Below, one piece after another: positions 1-6,421 of a DNA stretch of 9,862 nucleotides. Source of the DNA: Verrucomicrobia bacterium UBA6775 (GTDB lineage Bacteria > Verrucomicrobiota > Verrucomicrobiia > Limisphaerales > UBA1096); the NCBI GenBank assembly GCA_002453165.1, contig DKGH01000229.1, positions 1-9,862 of the forward strand. The letters are read 5' to 3'. The notes below the pieces were generated by a model, which did no database searches, was not told the origin of the DNA, and was given only the letters and a program-made list of their open reading frames with translations. Each line of letters begins with the position of its first letter. The stretch's first letter is position 1. Both the position numbers and the translations under genes were made by a program.

Positions 1-270
1 CTCGCGGATCATTTCCTCGATGGACTCGGCGCTGATCGGCCGTTTTTCACAGGCGACGTTGATGCCGGTCTCAAGTTTTTCGCGGTTGAACTTTTCCCGG
101 GCACCATCGTCCTTGATCACCATGAGGATCCCGCGCTCGATCTCCTCATAGGTGGTGAAGCGTTGGGTGCACTCAAGGCATTGGCGCCGCCGCCGAATGG
201 CCAACCCGTCCTTGGACGATCGGGAATCGATCACCTTGTCATCCACACAACCACACTTGGGGCAACGCAT
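1..270 (-). CDS. nrdR: NrdR transcriptional repressor, 5' part (cut by window edge)
   Basis: The 90 codons present read MRCPKCGCVDDKVIDSR at the N-terminus. They show the NrdR zinc-ribbon pairs CPKC (Cys3, Cys6) and CLEC, the basic IRRRRQC stretch, and RFTTYEEIER, followed by the start of the ATP-cone domain (VIKDDGAREKFNREKLETG). The family is normally about 150 residues, so the C-terminal 60 or so lie beyond the left edge. NrdR senses ATP/dATP through the ATP-cone and represses ribonucleotide reductase operons by binding paired NrdR boxes. Two such boxes lie 13-59 bases upstream of this start. In many bacteria nrdR sits next to ribD. Here ribD is several kb away on the other strand. The start is ATG at 268-270, with no clear ribosome binding site. 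Identification is secure from the motifs. Confidence 0.96.
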   Translation of the reverse strand, partial: MRCPKCGCVDDKVIDSRSSKDGLAIRRRRQCLECTQRFTTYEEIERGILMVIKDDGAREKFNREKLETGINVACEKRPISAESIEEMIRE

Positions 271-282
271 AATGCGGGGCTA

Positions 283-298
283 ACACAATTTAATGTAG
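283..298. promoter_or_regulatory. Putative NrdR box, nrdR-proximal
   Basis: ACACAATTTAATGTAG matches the published NrdR-box pattern acaCwAtATaTwGtgt at about 12 of 16 positions, with the left half nearly perfect. It lies 13 bases upstream of the nrdR start codon and 31 bp (three helical turns) from a stronger box. That is the usual phasing of paired NrdR boxes. Confidence 0.6.
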
Positions 299-313
299 CC
301 GCCGAAGGAAAGT

Positions 314-329
314 ACACAACATGTAGTGT
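314..329. promoter_or_regulatory. Putative NrdR box, nrdR-distal (strong)
   Basis: ACACAACATGTAGTGT matches the NrdR-box consensus at 14 of 16 positions and is nearly palindromic. On the minus strand a perfect TTGACA (complement of 329-334) abuts it and could be a -35 element of the nrdR promoter, but I see no good -10 at the right spacing. A tetramer of NrdR bound to both boxes would block that promoter. Confidence 0.7.
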
Positions 330-436
330 GTCAACCCCTCTTCCGATGATTTTACTCACAAGTTGTTCACCGCCCCGACCACTGGTGACTGGACAGTCGG
401 GCTGACATGGGGAATCTTCAGCGGCCGAGGCGTTGT

Positions 437-446
437 CTTGGCCAAG
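437..446. repeat. Palindrome CTTGGCCAAG, exact copy 1
   Basis: Lies 2 bases before the ATG of the ThuA-rhodanese gene and covers the place a ribosome binding site would occupy. Confidence 0.85.
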
Positions 447-448
447 GA

Positions 449-1540
449 ATGAAATCATTGATACTTTTTTTTGTGGCGGCCGGATTGTTGGCTGGCTTGG
501 CCAAGCCGTTCGCGGTGGAGGCCAAGCCTCATGTTGTGTTGCTTAGCGGCGAGAAACTGTACGACTCTGCCGTGACCCTTCCGAAGTACGCCGAGGCACT
601 GGAGAAGAAGTTTGGCTTCCGGTGCACCACGTTGATACGTGTGGAGAAAAACAAGTTCGCTAATCTCGATGCGCTTGGCCAAGCGGATCTGGTTATTTTT
701 TACATGCGCCGCATGACGCTGCCGGCCGACCAGCTTGGCCAGATGAAGCGATACATCGAGAGCGGCAAACCGGTGATTGGCCTGCGCACCGCGAGCCACG
801 CTATTCAAAACTGGCTGGAGATGGACAAGCTGGTGCTGGGTGGAAACTATCAGGGCCATCACAAAAATGAGCTGCTCGGAAACGCATCGGTCGTACCCGG
901 AGCCAAGGGGCATCCGGTCCTCAATGGCGTAGGGAGCGAGTTTAAAATGGGCGGGTCGCTCTACAAAAACACCCCCTTGGCCAAGCAGGCCAAGCCGCTG
1001 CTCACCGGCAGGGTGGAGGGGCATCCGGCCGAGCCGGTCGCGTGGACTCACAGCTACAAGGGCAACCGAACTTTTTACACGTCGCTTGGCCACAAGTACG
1101 ATTTTGCAAATCCCCAATTCGTCAAGCTGCTCGATAACGCCGTTGCATGGTGCTTGGCCAAGTCGGCTAAGCCCGGCGCGTCCCCGGCCGACGTGGCGGA
1201 CAAATACGGTATTGAAGAGGGCAAGCCGTTTCGCATTGGCGTGGGTTTGTTTCAGAAAATGTGGAAGACGGACAACTTGACGCTGCTCGATGTCCGCACC
1301 ACGCCGGAATACAAGGCCGGCCACATCCCCGGCACCAAGTGGATCGACTGGTTTTCACCCAAGTTCGCCGACGAGGTGGCCAAACTGGACAAGGACAAGG
1401 TTTACCTCGTCTACTGTGCGGGAGGCGTGCGGAGCGCGCGTGCCTGCAAAAAAATGAGCGAGATGGGATTTAAGTTCACGGTGGACCTTGCACCCGGTTT
1501 TAACGGCTGGAAGGCCGCCGGCAAAGCGATCGAAAAATAA
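449..1540 (+). CDS. Secreted ThuA-like domain and rhodanese fusion protein
   Basis: This is a 363-residue protein. Residues 1-25 form a signal peptide (MKSLILFFVAAGLLAG, ending near VEAKP). Residues about 27-240 look like a ThuA-type glutamine-amidotransferase-like fold: VVLLSGE at the start, ADLVIFYMRRMTL, GKPVIGLRTASHAI, then GHPVL and a YTSLGHKYDF ending typical of ThuA-like proteins of PVC bacteria. Residues about 255-363 are a rhodanese domain with DVRTTPEYKAGHIPGT and the active-site loop CAGGVR. Cys323 would be the sulfur-carrying nucleophile. The reading frame is open back to an ATG at 407. I chose 449 because it begins directly at the signal peptide, whereas the upstream 14 residues are basic and precede it. 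The protein is probably exported. Its substrate is unknown: ThuA relatives are linked to sugar use, and rhodaneses to sulfur transfer. Four exact palindrome copies lie within the gene. The next gene starts 3 bases after the stop. Confidence 0.85.
   Translation: MKSLILFFVAAGLLAGLAKPFAVEAKPHVVLLSGEKLYDSAVTLPKYAEALEKKFGFRCTTLIRVEKNKFANLDALGQADLVIFYMRRMTLPADQLGQMKRYIESGKPVIGLRTASHAIQNWLEMDKLVLGGNYQGHHKNELLGNASVVPGAKGHPVLNGVGSEFKMGGSLYKNTPLAKQAKPLLTGRVEGHPAEPVAWTHSYKGNRTFYTSLGHKYDFANPQFVKLLDNAVAWCLAKSAKPGASPADVADKYGIEEGKPFRIGVGLFQKMWKTDNLTLLDVRTTPEYKAGHIPGTKWIDWFSPKFADEVAKLDKDKVYLVYCAGGVRSARACKKMSEMGFKFTVDLAPGFNGWKAAGKAIEK
494..507. repeat. Palindrome GGCTTGGCCAAGCC, exact core copy 2
   Basis: 14-bp perfect palindrome with core 496-505. 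Encodes Leu-Ala-Lys (17-19) inside the ThuA-rhodanese signal peptide. Confidence 0.85.
672..685. repeat. Palindrome CGCTTGGCCAAGCG, exact core copy 3
   Basis: 14-bp perfect palindrome with core 674-683. Encodes Leu-Gly-Gln (76-78) of the ThuA domain. A degenerate copy (8 of 10) follows at 734-743, also read as Leu-Gly-Gln. Confidence 0.85.
976..985. repeat. Palindrome CTTGGCCAAG, exact copy 4
   Basis: Encodes Leu-Ala-Lys (177-179) of the ThuA-rhodanese protein. A half-site GGCCAAGCC follows within 15 bases. Confidence 0.85.
1153..1162. repeat. Palindrome CTTGGCCAAG, exact copy 5
   Basis: Encodes Leu-Ala-Lys (236-238) at the linker between the ThuA-like and rhodanese domains. Confidence 0.85.
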
Positions 1541-1543
1541 ACT

Positions 1544-2095
1544 GTGACAATTCACGAGGACTCCAGCCCGTATCCGCCCGAGCCAAAGCCCGGGATCGAG
1601 ACGAGCGACGTTTTCACCCTCCGCTCGGCGATGGGCTGGCTGGAGCTGGGCATGCCGGCTGAGGCTCGGAAAGAACTCCAGACCCTAACCCCTGAGGTGG
1701 CGCAGTTGCCGGAGGTTCGCGGTGTCCAGTGGAGCATCCTTGCGCAGGAGAAAAACTGGGCTGAGGCAGAGGAACTCGCGCGCGATCAGGTATCCGATCA
1801 ACCGGACAATGCTGCCAACTGGATCAACTGGGCGTACGCACTTCGGCGTGCCGACGGCTGCGGCATTCGGATGGCCTACGACACCTTGCGCGAGGCGGTC
1901 GATCGGTTCCCAAAGGAGTCGACCATCCCGTACAATCTTGCCTGCTACTGCTGCCGATTAGAGGAGTTGGAGGAGGCATGGCGCTGGCTTGGCATCGCTG
2001 CGGATCGGTCCGACCACAAGACGATTCGCAAGATGGCTTTGCGCGACGATGACCTGAGTGCGATCCATGATCAGCTCACCGACTGGGGCGCCTGA
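1544..2095 (+). CDS. TPR-repeat protein
   Basis: This encodes 183 residues without a signal peptide, so it is probably cytoplasmic. About four helical TPR-like units can be seen: residues 24-50 (SAMGWLELGMPAEARKEL), 56-89 (WSILAQEKNWAEAEELARD, ending in QPDN), 90-124 (WINWAYALRRADG to LREAVDRFP) and 125-155 (YNLACYCCRLEELEEAWRWL). TPRs mediate protein-protein contacts, and no catalytic domain is visible. The start is a GTG 3 bases after the preceding stop. An in-frame ATG at 1631 would cut into the first repeat, so the GTG is preferred, although no ribosome binding site supports it. The gene is tightly packed between the ThuA-rhodanese gene and pdxH, so all three are probably co-transcribed. 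The specific function is unknown. Confidence 0.82.
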   Translation: MTIHEDSSPYPPEPKPGIETSDVFTLRSAMGWLELGMPAEARKELQTLTPEVAQLPEVRGVQWSILAQEKNWAEAEELARDQVSDQPDNAANWINWAYALRRADGCGIRMAYDTLREAVDRFPKESTIPYNLACYCCRLEELEEAWRWLGIAADRSDHKTIRKMALRDDDLSAIHDQLTDWGA

Positions 2096-2098
2096 CCG

Positions 2099-2728
2099 AT
2101 GGAGGATTCCCTCAACTCGCACGGTTTGAATGAGGTATTCGGAGACGAACCCGCCCCGTTGCCGCTCTTTCAGCGCTGGATCGCGGAGGCCGGCGAAGCC
2201 GAACACGACGATCCCACGGCATTTGCATTGGCCACGGTGGATGTCGCCGGCCAGCCGAGTGTTCGCATGTTGCTCCTGAAGGGGGCGACTGAGGCCGGAT
2301 TCGTTTTTTACACCAACATGAACAGCCGCAAGGCGGAGGAACTGCAGGGCAACCCGAGGGCATCGATGTGTTTTCACTGGAAAAAACTCCGGCGGCAGGT
2401 GCGTATCTCCGGGAGTGTCACCCCCGTCAGCGATGCGGAGGCGGAAGCCTATTTCGCGAGTCGCGACCACGCCAGCAAGGTGGGCGCCTGGGCGTCGCTT
2501 CAGTCCTCTGCGATGTCGAGCCGTGGTGAATTTGAGCAACGTGTGGCGGAGTATAAGGCGAAGTATCCCGAGGGCAGTATTGTACCGCGTCCGCCCCATT
2601 GGTCCGGCTGGCTGCTCCAGCCCGGCGAGTTGGAGTTTTGGTTAGACGCCGATGCCCGGCTACACGAGCGCCTGCTCTATACCTTCCAAGCAGATGGCTC
2701 GTGGTCGCAGGCGTTGCTTTATCCCTGA
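2099..2728 (+). CDS. pdxH: Pyridoxamine 5'-phosphate oxidase PdxH
   Basis: A 209-residue protein of normal family length. It oxidises pyridoxamine or pyridoxine phosphate to pyridoxal phosphate in the cytoplasm, using FMN and O2. Family motifs in order: RMLLLKG (Arg56, Lys61), GFVFYTNMNSRKAEEL, the FMN-contacting FHWKKLRRQVRISG (residues 92-105), YFASRDHASKVGAWAS with the substrate-site Tyr118, Arg122 and Ser126, PRPPHWSGW (163-171), and FWLDADARLHERLLY with Arg187 and His189. The C-terminus reads ALLYP where the family usually ends in RLxP, a small deviation away from the known active-site residues. The gene starts 3 bases after the TPR gene, with no ribosome binding site. It ends just before a palindrome plus T-run. 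The riboflavin genes that supply its FMN precursor are 2 kb downstream. Confidence 0.95.
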   Translation: MEDSLNSHGLNEVFGDEPAPLPLFQRWIAEAGEAEHDDPTAFALATVDVAGQPSVRMLLLKGATEAGFVFYTNMNSRKAEELQGNPRASMCFHWKKLRRQVRISGSVTPVSDAEAEAYFASRDHASKVGAWASLQSSAMSSRGEFEQRVAEYKAKYPEGSIVPRPPHWSGWLLQPGELEFWLDADARLHERLLYTFQADGSWSQALLYP

Positions 2729-2738
2729 GCGGCCGCTC

Positions 2739-2752
2739 CGCTTGGCCAAGCG
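2739..2752. repeat. Palindrome CGCTTGGCCAAGCG, exact core copy 6 (intergenic)
   Basis: 14-bp perfect palindrome, core 2741-2750, between pdxH and the sulfatase gene. It is the only exact copy fully between genes away from a start codon. Confidence 0.88.
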
Positions 2753-2762
2753 CTTGTTTTTT
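2739..2762 (+). terminator. Palindrome CGCTTGGCCAAGCG plus T-run, possible rho-independent terminator
   Basis: The 14-bp perfect palindrome (2739-2752) could fold with a 5-bp stem CGCTT/AAGCG and a GGCC loop. It is followed by CTTG and six T residues (2757-2762), 10 bases after the pdxH stop. The stem is short for a terminator, but the position and T-run fit. It is also one copy of the window-wide palindromic repeat. Confidence 0.45.
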
Positions 2763-2801
2763 CGGAGTGCGATGCTGGGGGAGAGCCGTTAGATTTTCGG
2801 C

Positions 2802-4676
2802 ATGACGATGCGTTTTGTCTTTGTTGCGATTTGCACGGCTGCGCTTGGCCAGGCGCCGGTCGGTTTGGCCAAGCCGCCGAACATTCTCTGGCTGTCGGCC
2901 GAGGACATCAGTCCGCACCTGGGATGCTACGGCGATGACCGCGCGATCACCCCGAATCTCGATCGACTGGCCAAACAGGGTGTCCGCTACACCCACGCCT
3001 TCACCACGGCCGGAGTCTGTGCGCCATGCCGGTCAGGCATCATCACCGGCATGTATCAGACCACGCTTGGCACCCACCACATGCGGTGCAACGCCAAGCT
3101 GCCGTCGTTCGTGAAGCCGTTCCCCATTCTCCTCCGTGAGGCCGGCTACTACTGCACGAACAATTCCAAGACCGATTACCAGTTTTCCGCACCGTGGGAG
3201 ACGTGGGATGCCTCCAACGGCCGGGCGCATTGGAAAAACCGCAAGACCGGTCAGCCGTTTTTCGCGGTGTTCAATTTCGGCGGTTGCCACGAGAGCGGCA
3301 TCGCCGGGGAGTCCAAGTATCGGTCGGTCACGGCGAACTTAAAGCCGTCGCAACGGCAGGAGCCCGGCACGCTCAAGTTGCCGCCGTACTACCCCGACAC
3401 GCCGGTAGTGCGGGAGGATTGGAAGCGCAACTACGAGTTGATAACCGCTATGGATGCGTGGGTCGGTGATCATCTGCGCGCGCTTGAAGCCTCCGGCGAG
3501 GCGGACAACACAATCGTATTTTTCTGGAGCGACCACGGGGTCGGCCTGCCGCGGGCCAAGCGTTGGCTGTACGATTCCGGGACGCGCATTCCGTTGATCG
3601 TCCGCATCCCGGGGAGCCTCCGCAATGGAAAACAGGGCAGGCCGCACACGGTCGACTCACAGTTGGTCAGTTCGATTGATTTCGCGCCGACAGTGCTCAA
3701 CCTCGCCGGTGTCGATGTTCCCGGGCACATGCAGGGTCGCGCTTTTCTCGGCGGAAAACTTGGTGCAGCGCGGCGATACGTTTACGGAGCACGCGACCGG
3801 ATGGACGAGCGTTACGACATCATCCGCATGGTGCGCGACAGCCGTTTCCGCTACATCCGCAACTACGAACCGCTCAAGCCCTATTACCAATACATGAACA
3901 CGCCGGAAAAGGGGGCGACGATGAAGGAGATTCGGCGACTCGAAAAAAGCGGCGGCCTGTCCGGCGCGGCGCGGCTTTTTTCGGTGGCCCGCAAACCGGT
4001 CGAGGAATTGTACGACTTGAAAAACGACCCGCACGAGGTGAACAACCTCGCGGCGAATCCGGAGTATGCTGATCGGTTGAAAACGATGCGCGAGGCTCAT
4101 TACCGCTGGGTTCGCGAGACGCGCGACATAGGCCTGTTGCCAGAGCCGGAAATTATCGCCCGCGAAAAAGTGCACGGCGCTCGCTACGACATCCTCCGAC
4201 AGGACGGCAGCACCGCCGTGATGACGCGGCTGGGCGAGACTGCCGCGCTGGCTTCATCTGGCCCGACCGCGCTCCAAAGGTTGCTCACGGCGATGGATGA
4301 TTCCGATGCCGCAGTGCGGTACTGGGGCGCAACCGGCGTGGGCAATATCGCCCCGGAAAGGAACCCCAAGGCGATGGCAGCAATGCACAAGGCGCTAGGC
4401 GATTCATCTGCGAGCGTGCGAATTGCGGCTGGTCGTGCGCTGGCGCGAATGGGCGAGCCAAAGGAGGCACTGCCCATGCTGAAACAGGCGCTTGCCGGGC
4501 CTCACCAGTGGGCGCGTCTGCAGGCGGCGATCGTACTCGATGAAATGGAGGAGCAGGCGCGACCGGCAATCCCGGAGTTGAAACAGGCGCTCGTTGGCCA
4601 GCCGAACAAGTACATCGTTCGCGTGGCCAATCGTGCGTTGAACGATCTCCTTGGCACGAACAATCAGGTGCGCTGA
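2802..4676 (+). CDS. Secreted formylglycine-type sulfatase with C-terminal HEAT repeats
   Basis: This encodes 624 residues. An N-terminal signal peptide runs to about residue 24, just before PPNILWLSAED, which carries the metal-binding Glu34/Asp35. The sulfatase signature is C-A-P-C-R at 73-77 (GVCAPCRSGIITG); Cys73 would be converted to formylglycine, which requires a sulfatase-modifying enzyme not present here. WSDHG (Asp244, His245) and RAKRWLYDSGTRIPLIVR (Lys253) supply the other metal and active-site residues, and EELYDLKNDPHEVNNLA (401-417) is typical of the sulfatase C-terminal subdomain. Residues about 485-615 are HEAT-like helical repeats (DAAVRYWGATGVG, SASVRIAAGRALARMG, WARLQAAIVLDEM), probably a protein- or ligand-binding extension. 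The enzyme likely cleaves sulfate esters from polysaccharides outside the cytoplasm; its exact substrate cannot be read from the sequence. A second in-frame ATG at 2808 is an equally possible start. ribD follows after 6 bases. Confidence 0.93.
   Translation: MTMRFVFVAICTAALGQAPVGLAKPPNILWLSAEDISPHLGCYGDDRAITPNLDRLAKQGVRYTHAFTTAGVCAPCRSGIITGMYQTTLGTHHMRCNAKLPSFVKPFPILLREAGYYCTNNSKTDYQFSAPWETWDASNGRAHWKNRKTGQPFFAVFNFGGCHESGIAGESKYRSVTANLKPSQRQEPGTLKLPPYYPDTPVVREDWKRNYELITAMDAWVGDHLRALEASGEADNTIVFFWSDHGVGLPRAKRWLYDSGTRIPLIVRIPGSLRNGKQGRPHTVDSQLVSSIDFAPTVLNLAGVDVPGHMQGRAFLGGKLGAARRYVYGARDRMDERYDIIRMVRDSRFRYIRNYEPLKPYYQYMNTPEKGATMKEIRRLEKSGGLSGAARLFSVARKPVEELYDLKNDPHEVNNLAANPEYADRLKTMREAHYRWVRETRDIGLLPEPEIIAREKVHGARYDILRQDGSTAVMTRLGETAALASSGPTALQRLLTAMDDSDAAVRYWGATGVGNIAPERNPKAMAAMHKALGDSSASVRIAAGRALARMGEPKEALPMLKQALAGPHQWARLQAAIVLDEMEEQARPAIPELKQALVGQPNKYIVRVANRALNDLLGTNNQVR
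2842..2855. repeat. Palindrome near copy CGCTTGGCCAGGCG
   Basis: One mismatch in 14. Encodes Leu-Gly-Gln (15-17) in the sulfatase signal peptide. Confidence 0.7.
2864..2873. repeat. Palindrome near copy TTTGGCCAAG
   Basis: One mismatch in 10, starting 20 bp after the preceding near copy. Encodes Leu-Ala-Lys (22-24) at the end of the sulfatase signal peptide. Confidence 0.7.
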
Positions 4677-4682
4677 CCGACC

Positions 4683-5804
4683 TTGAGCACCGACGAACAG
4701 TGGATGCGGGAGGCGCTGCGCCTAGCCAGGCGGGCCAGGGGGGAGACGTCGCCCAATCCGATGGTCGGCGCGGTCCTGGTTCGGCGCGGCAAGATCATCG
4801 GCCGGGGCTGGCATCGGCGAGCCGGGCTGGCGCACGCCGAGGTGAACGCCATCGAGGATGCCGTGAAAAACGGCCACGCAACGCGCGGCGCCACGCTGTT
4901 TGTCACTCTGGAACCATGCTCGACCCACGGCCGCACGCCGCCGTGCACGCAGGCCATCGTTGATGCGGGGATTGGCCGAGTGATCGTCGCGGCGACGGAT
5001 CCGAACCCGAGCCACGCCGGTCGTGCGTTTCAAAAACTCAGGCGCAAAGGGGTGGCGGTGGAGCATGGATTACTCGCCGAACCGGCTGCAGAGTTGAACG
5101 CCTCTTTTAATCATTGGATTACCAACGACCAGCCGCTGGTGACGCTGAAGGCGGCGATGACGCTCGACGGAAAAATCGCCACGGCCAGCGGCGAATCCAA
5201 ATGGATCACCTGCCCTTCGGCCCGGCGGCAGGGCATGAAGCTTCGTCACGAGGCCGATGCCATCGTCGTGGGTGTCAACACGATCCTTGCCGATGATCCC
5301 TCGCTGACTGTCCGCGATGTTCGGCGGCCCAAGCCGGAGTGGCGTGGCCCGGAGCTGCGCCGCATCGTGCTCGATCCCCGAGTCCGGATACCTCTCGATG
5401 CCAGAGTGCTCAACGATGAATTGGCCCCGGCCACGACCGTGGTCGTCTCGGCCGATGCCCCGGCCAAGCGCTTGGCCAAGCTCAATGCCAGGTGCGGGGT
5501 GATGACCTGCCGCTTGGCCAAGCGGGGGTTTCAGTTGAGGATGCTACTCAAGCGCTTGGCCAAGCAGGACGTCACGAGTCTGCTGGTCGAGGGCGGGGGC
5601 GAAACCAACGCCGCGTTCGTCGAGGCTGGGCTTGTGGATCGGGTGGCCTTCTTTTATGCACCCAAAATTCTTGGCGGCCGCGATGCACGCACCGGGGTGG
5701 CTGGCGAGGGGTTGCCGCTGGAGGCCGGGTTACCGCTGGAAAAAATCCGCTGGCGAAATCTTGGCCCCGACCTGATGCTCACCGCGCGCGTCGCCCGCGC
5801 CTGA
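4683..5804 (+). CDS. ribD: RibD, bifunctional riboflavin deaminase/reductase
   Basis: A 373-residue two-domain enzyme performing the second and third steps of riboflavin synthesis from GTP: deamination of the pyrimidine, then NADPH reduction of the ribosyl group. The N-terminal deaminase domain (1 to about 145) has TSPNPMVGAV, the zinc-site HAE (51-53) and PCSTHGRTPPC with Cys79 and Cys88, then ATDPNPSHAG. The reductase domain (about 150-373) has TLKAAMTLDGKIA, GVNTILADDPSLTVR, LLVEGGGET and a C-terminal PKILGG. The start is a TTG at 4683. An in-frame ATG at 4704 would lose seven residues (including DEQW) that the family usually has before the first helix, so TTG is preferred. Residues 264-294 contain three Leu-Ala-Lys tripeptides encoded by palindrome copies 42 bp apart. 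ribE follows 6 bases later. Confidence 0.95.
   Translation: MSTDEQWMREALRLARRARGETSPNPMVGAVLVRRGKIIGRGWHRRAGLAHAEVNAIEDAVKNGHATRGATLFVTLEPCSTHGRTPPCTQAIVDAGIGRVIVAATDPNPSHAGRAFQKLRRKGVAVEHGLLAEPAAELNASFNHWITNDQPLVTLKAAMTLDGKIATASGESKWITCPSARRQGMKLRHEADAIVVGVNTILADDPSLTVRDVRRPKPEWRGPELRRIVLDPRVRIPLDARVLNDELAPATTVVVSADAPAKRLAKLNARCGVMTCRLAKRGFQLRMLLKRLAKQDVTSLLVEGGGETNAAFVEAGLVDRVAFFYAPKILGGRDARTGVAGEGLPLEAGLPLEKIRWRNLGPDLMLTARVARA
5470..5481. repeat. Palindrome GCTTGGCCAAGC, exact core copy 7
   Basis: Core 5471-5480; encodes Leu-Ala-Lys (264-266) of RibD. A degenerate copy (8 of 10) precedes it at 5459-5468. First of three copies at 42-bp spacing. Confidence 0.85.
5510..5525. repeat. Palindrome CCGCTTGGCCAAGCGG, exact core copy 8
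   Basis: 16-bp perfect palindrome, the longest form of the simple repeat here; core 5513-5522. Encodes Leu-Ala-Lys (278-280) of RibD. Confidence 0.87.
5554..5565. repeat. Palindrome GCTTGGCCAAGC, exact core copy 9
   Basis: Core 5555-5564; encodes Leu-Ala-Lys (292-294) of RibD. Third of the 42-bp series. Confidence 0.85.
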
Positions 5805-5810
5805 CATAAC

Positions 5811-6410
5811 ATGTTCACTGGACTGATTGAGGAAACAGGGACGATCACTGCGATCGAGCACGGCAGGGATTCCTTGACACTTGCGGTGGCTGCCGATGTT
5901 TGTCTCGGCGACACCCAGGTCGGTGACAGCATCGCCGTGAACGGTTGCTGTCTAACTGCGACGAAGATCACCCGTCGCGGCAAGTCGAGGGGATTTGAAT
6001 TCAACCTGCTGCGGGAGAGCTGGGATGTGACCAACCTCAGTGCGCTGAAGCGCGGCTCGGTGGTGAATCTCGAGCGCGCGCTGGCGCTTGGCCAACGGAT
6101 GGGGGGGCACTTCGTAACCGGCCACGTCGATGCGGTCGGCAGGATTCGTAAGTGGGAAAAACAGGGCAAGGACTGGTTGCTGGATGTGGACACGCCGCCG
6201 GCGTTGATGAGTGGTTTCGTGCCAAAAGGCTCGGTGGCGGTGGACGGCATCAGCCTCACGGTGGCGAAGCTACGCAAGCGCGGCTTTGCCGTGTGGATCA
6301 TCCCGCACACGCGGAAGGTGACCAACCTCCGCACCCGGAAGGTCGGAGATCCGGTCAACCTCGAGACTGACCTGCTCGGTAAATATGTGCTGCGTCAGTT
6401 GAACCGGTAG
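5811..6410 (+). CDS. ribE: Riboflavin synthase alpha subunit
   Basis: This encodes 199 residues, the normal length for the trimeric riboflavin synthase, which dismutates two molecules of 6,7-dimethyl-8-ribityllumazine to riboflavin. The internal duplication is visible. The first lumazine-binding half begins MFTGLIEETG and has VNGCCLTA (43-50) and NLLRESWDVTNL. The second half has GGHFVTGHVDAVG (98-110), VAVDGISLTVA (142-152) and IPHTRKVTNL, closing with VNLETDLLGKYV. The start is ATG at 5811, six bases after the ribD stop and with no ribosome binding site, so translation is probably coupled. The lumazine synthase (ribH) and ribBA genes are not in the window. The gene ends 11 bases from the convergent response regulator gene, and no terminator is visible between them. 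The symbol follows E. coli usage (ribC in some literature). Confidence 0.95.
   Translation: MFTGLIEETGTITAIEHGRDSLTLAVAADVCLGDTQVGDSIAVNGCCLTATKITRRGKSRGFEFNLLRESWDVTNLSALKRGSVVNLERALALGQRMGGHFVTGHVDAVGRIRKWEKQGKDWLLDVDTPPALMSGFVPKGSVAVDGISLTVAKLRKRGFAVWIIPHTRKVTNLRTRKVGDPVNLETDLLGKYVLRQLNR
6087..6096. repeat. Palindrome near copy CTTGGCCAAC
   Basis: One mismatch in 10; encodes Leu-Gly-Gln (93-95) of RibE just before its conserved GGHFVTGHVD motif. Confidence 0.65.
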
Positions 6411-6421
6411 TTGGATTGCCG

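Noticed and set aside
163..405. 80-codon plus-strand frame across the nrdR 5' end and its upstream region
   Set aside because: It overlaps nrdR antisense and the NrdR boxes, and has no recognisable protein features.
407..448. N-terminal extension of the ThuA-rhodanese frame starting at ATG 407
   Set aside because: It adds 14 mostly polar or basic residues ahead of a clean signal peptide. Starting at 449 places the signal peptide at the N-terminus.
455..1324. 289-codon minus-strand open frame opposite the ThuA-rhodanese gene
   Set aside because: Its product shows no family motif, and the opposite strand has clear domains; it is a shadow of GC-rich coding sequence.
4677..4682. FMN riboswitch ahead of the riboflavin genes
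   Set aside because: Only 6 bases separate the sulfatase stop from the ribD start, and the 73-base gap before the sulfatase is too short and lacks the conserved RFN pattern.
5471..5564. Tandem repeat or duplication in ribD
   Set aside because: Only the 10-16 bp palindromes recur; the bases between them show no similarity, and the protein is of normal length.
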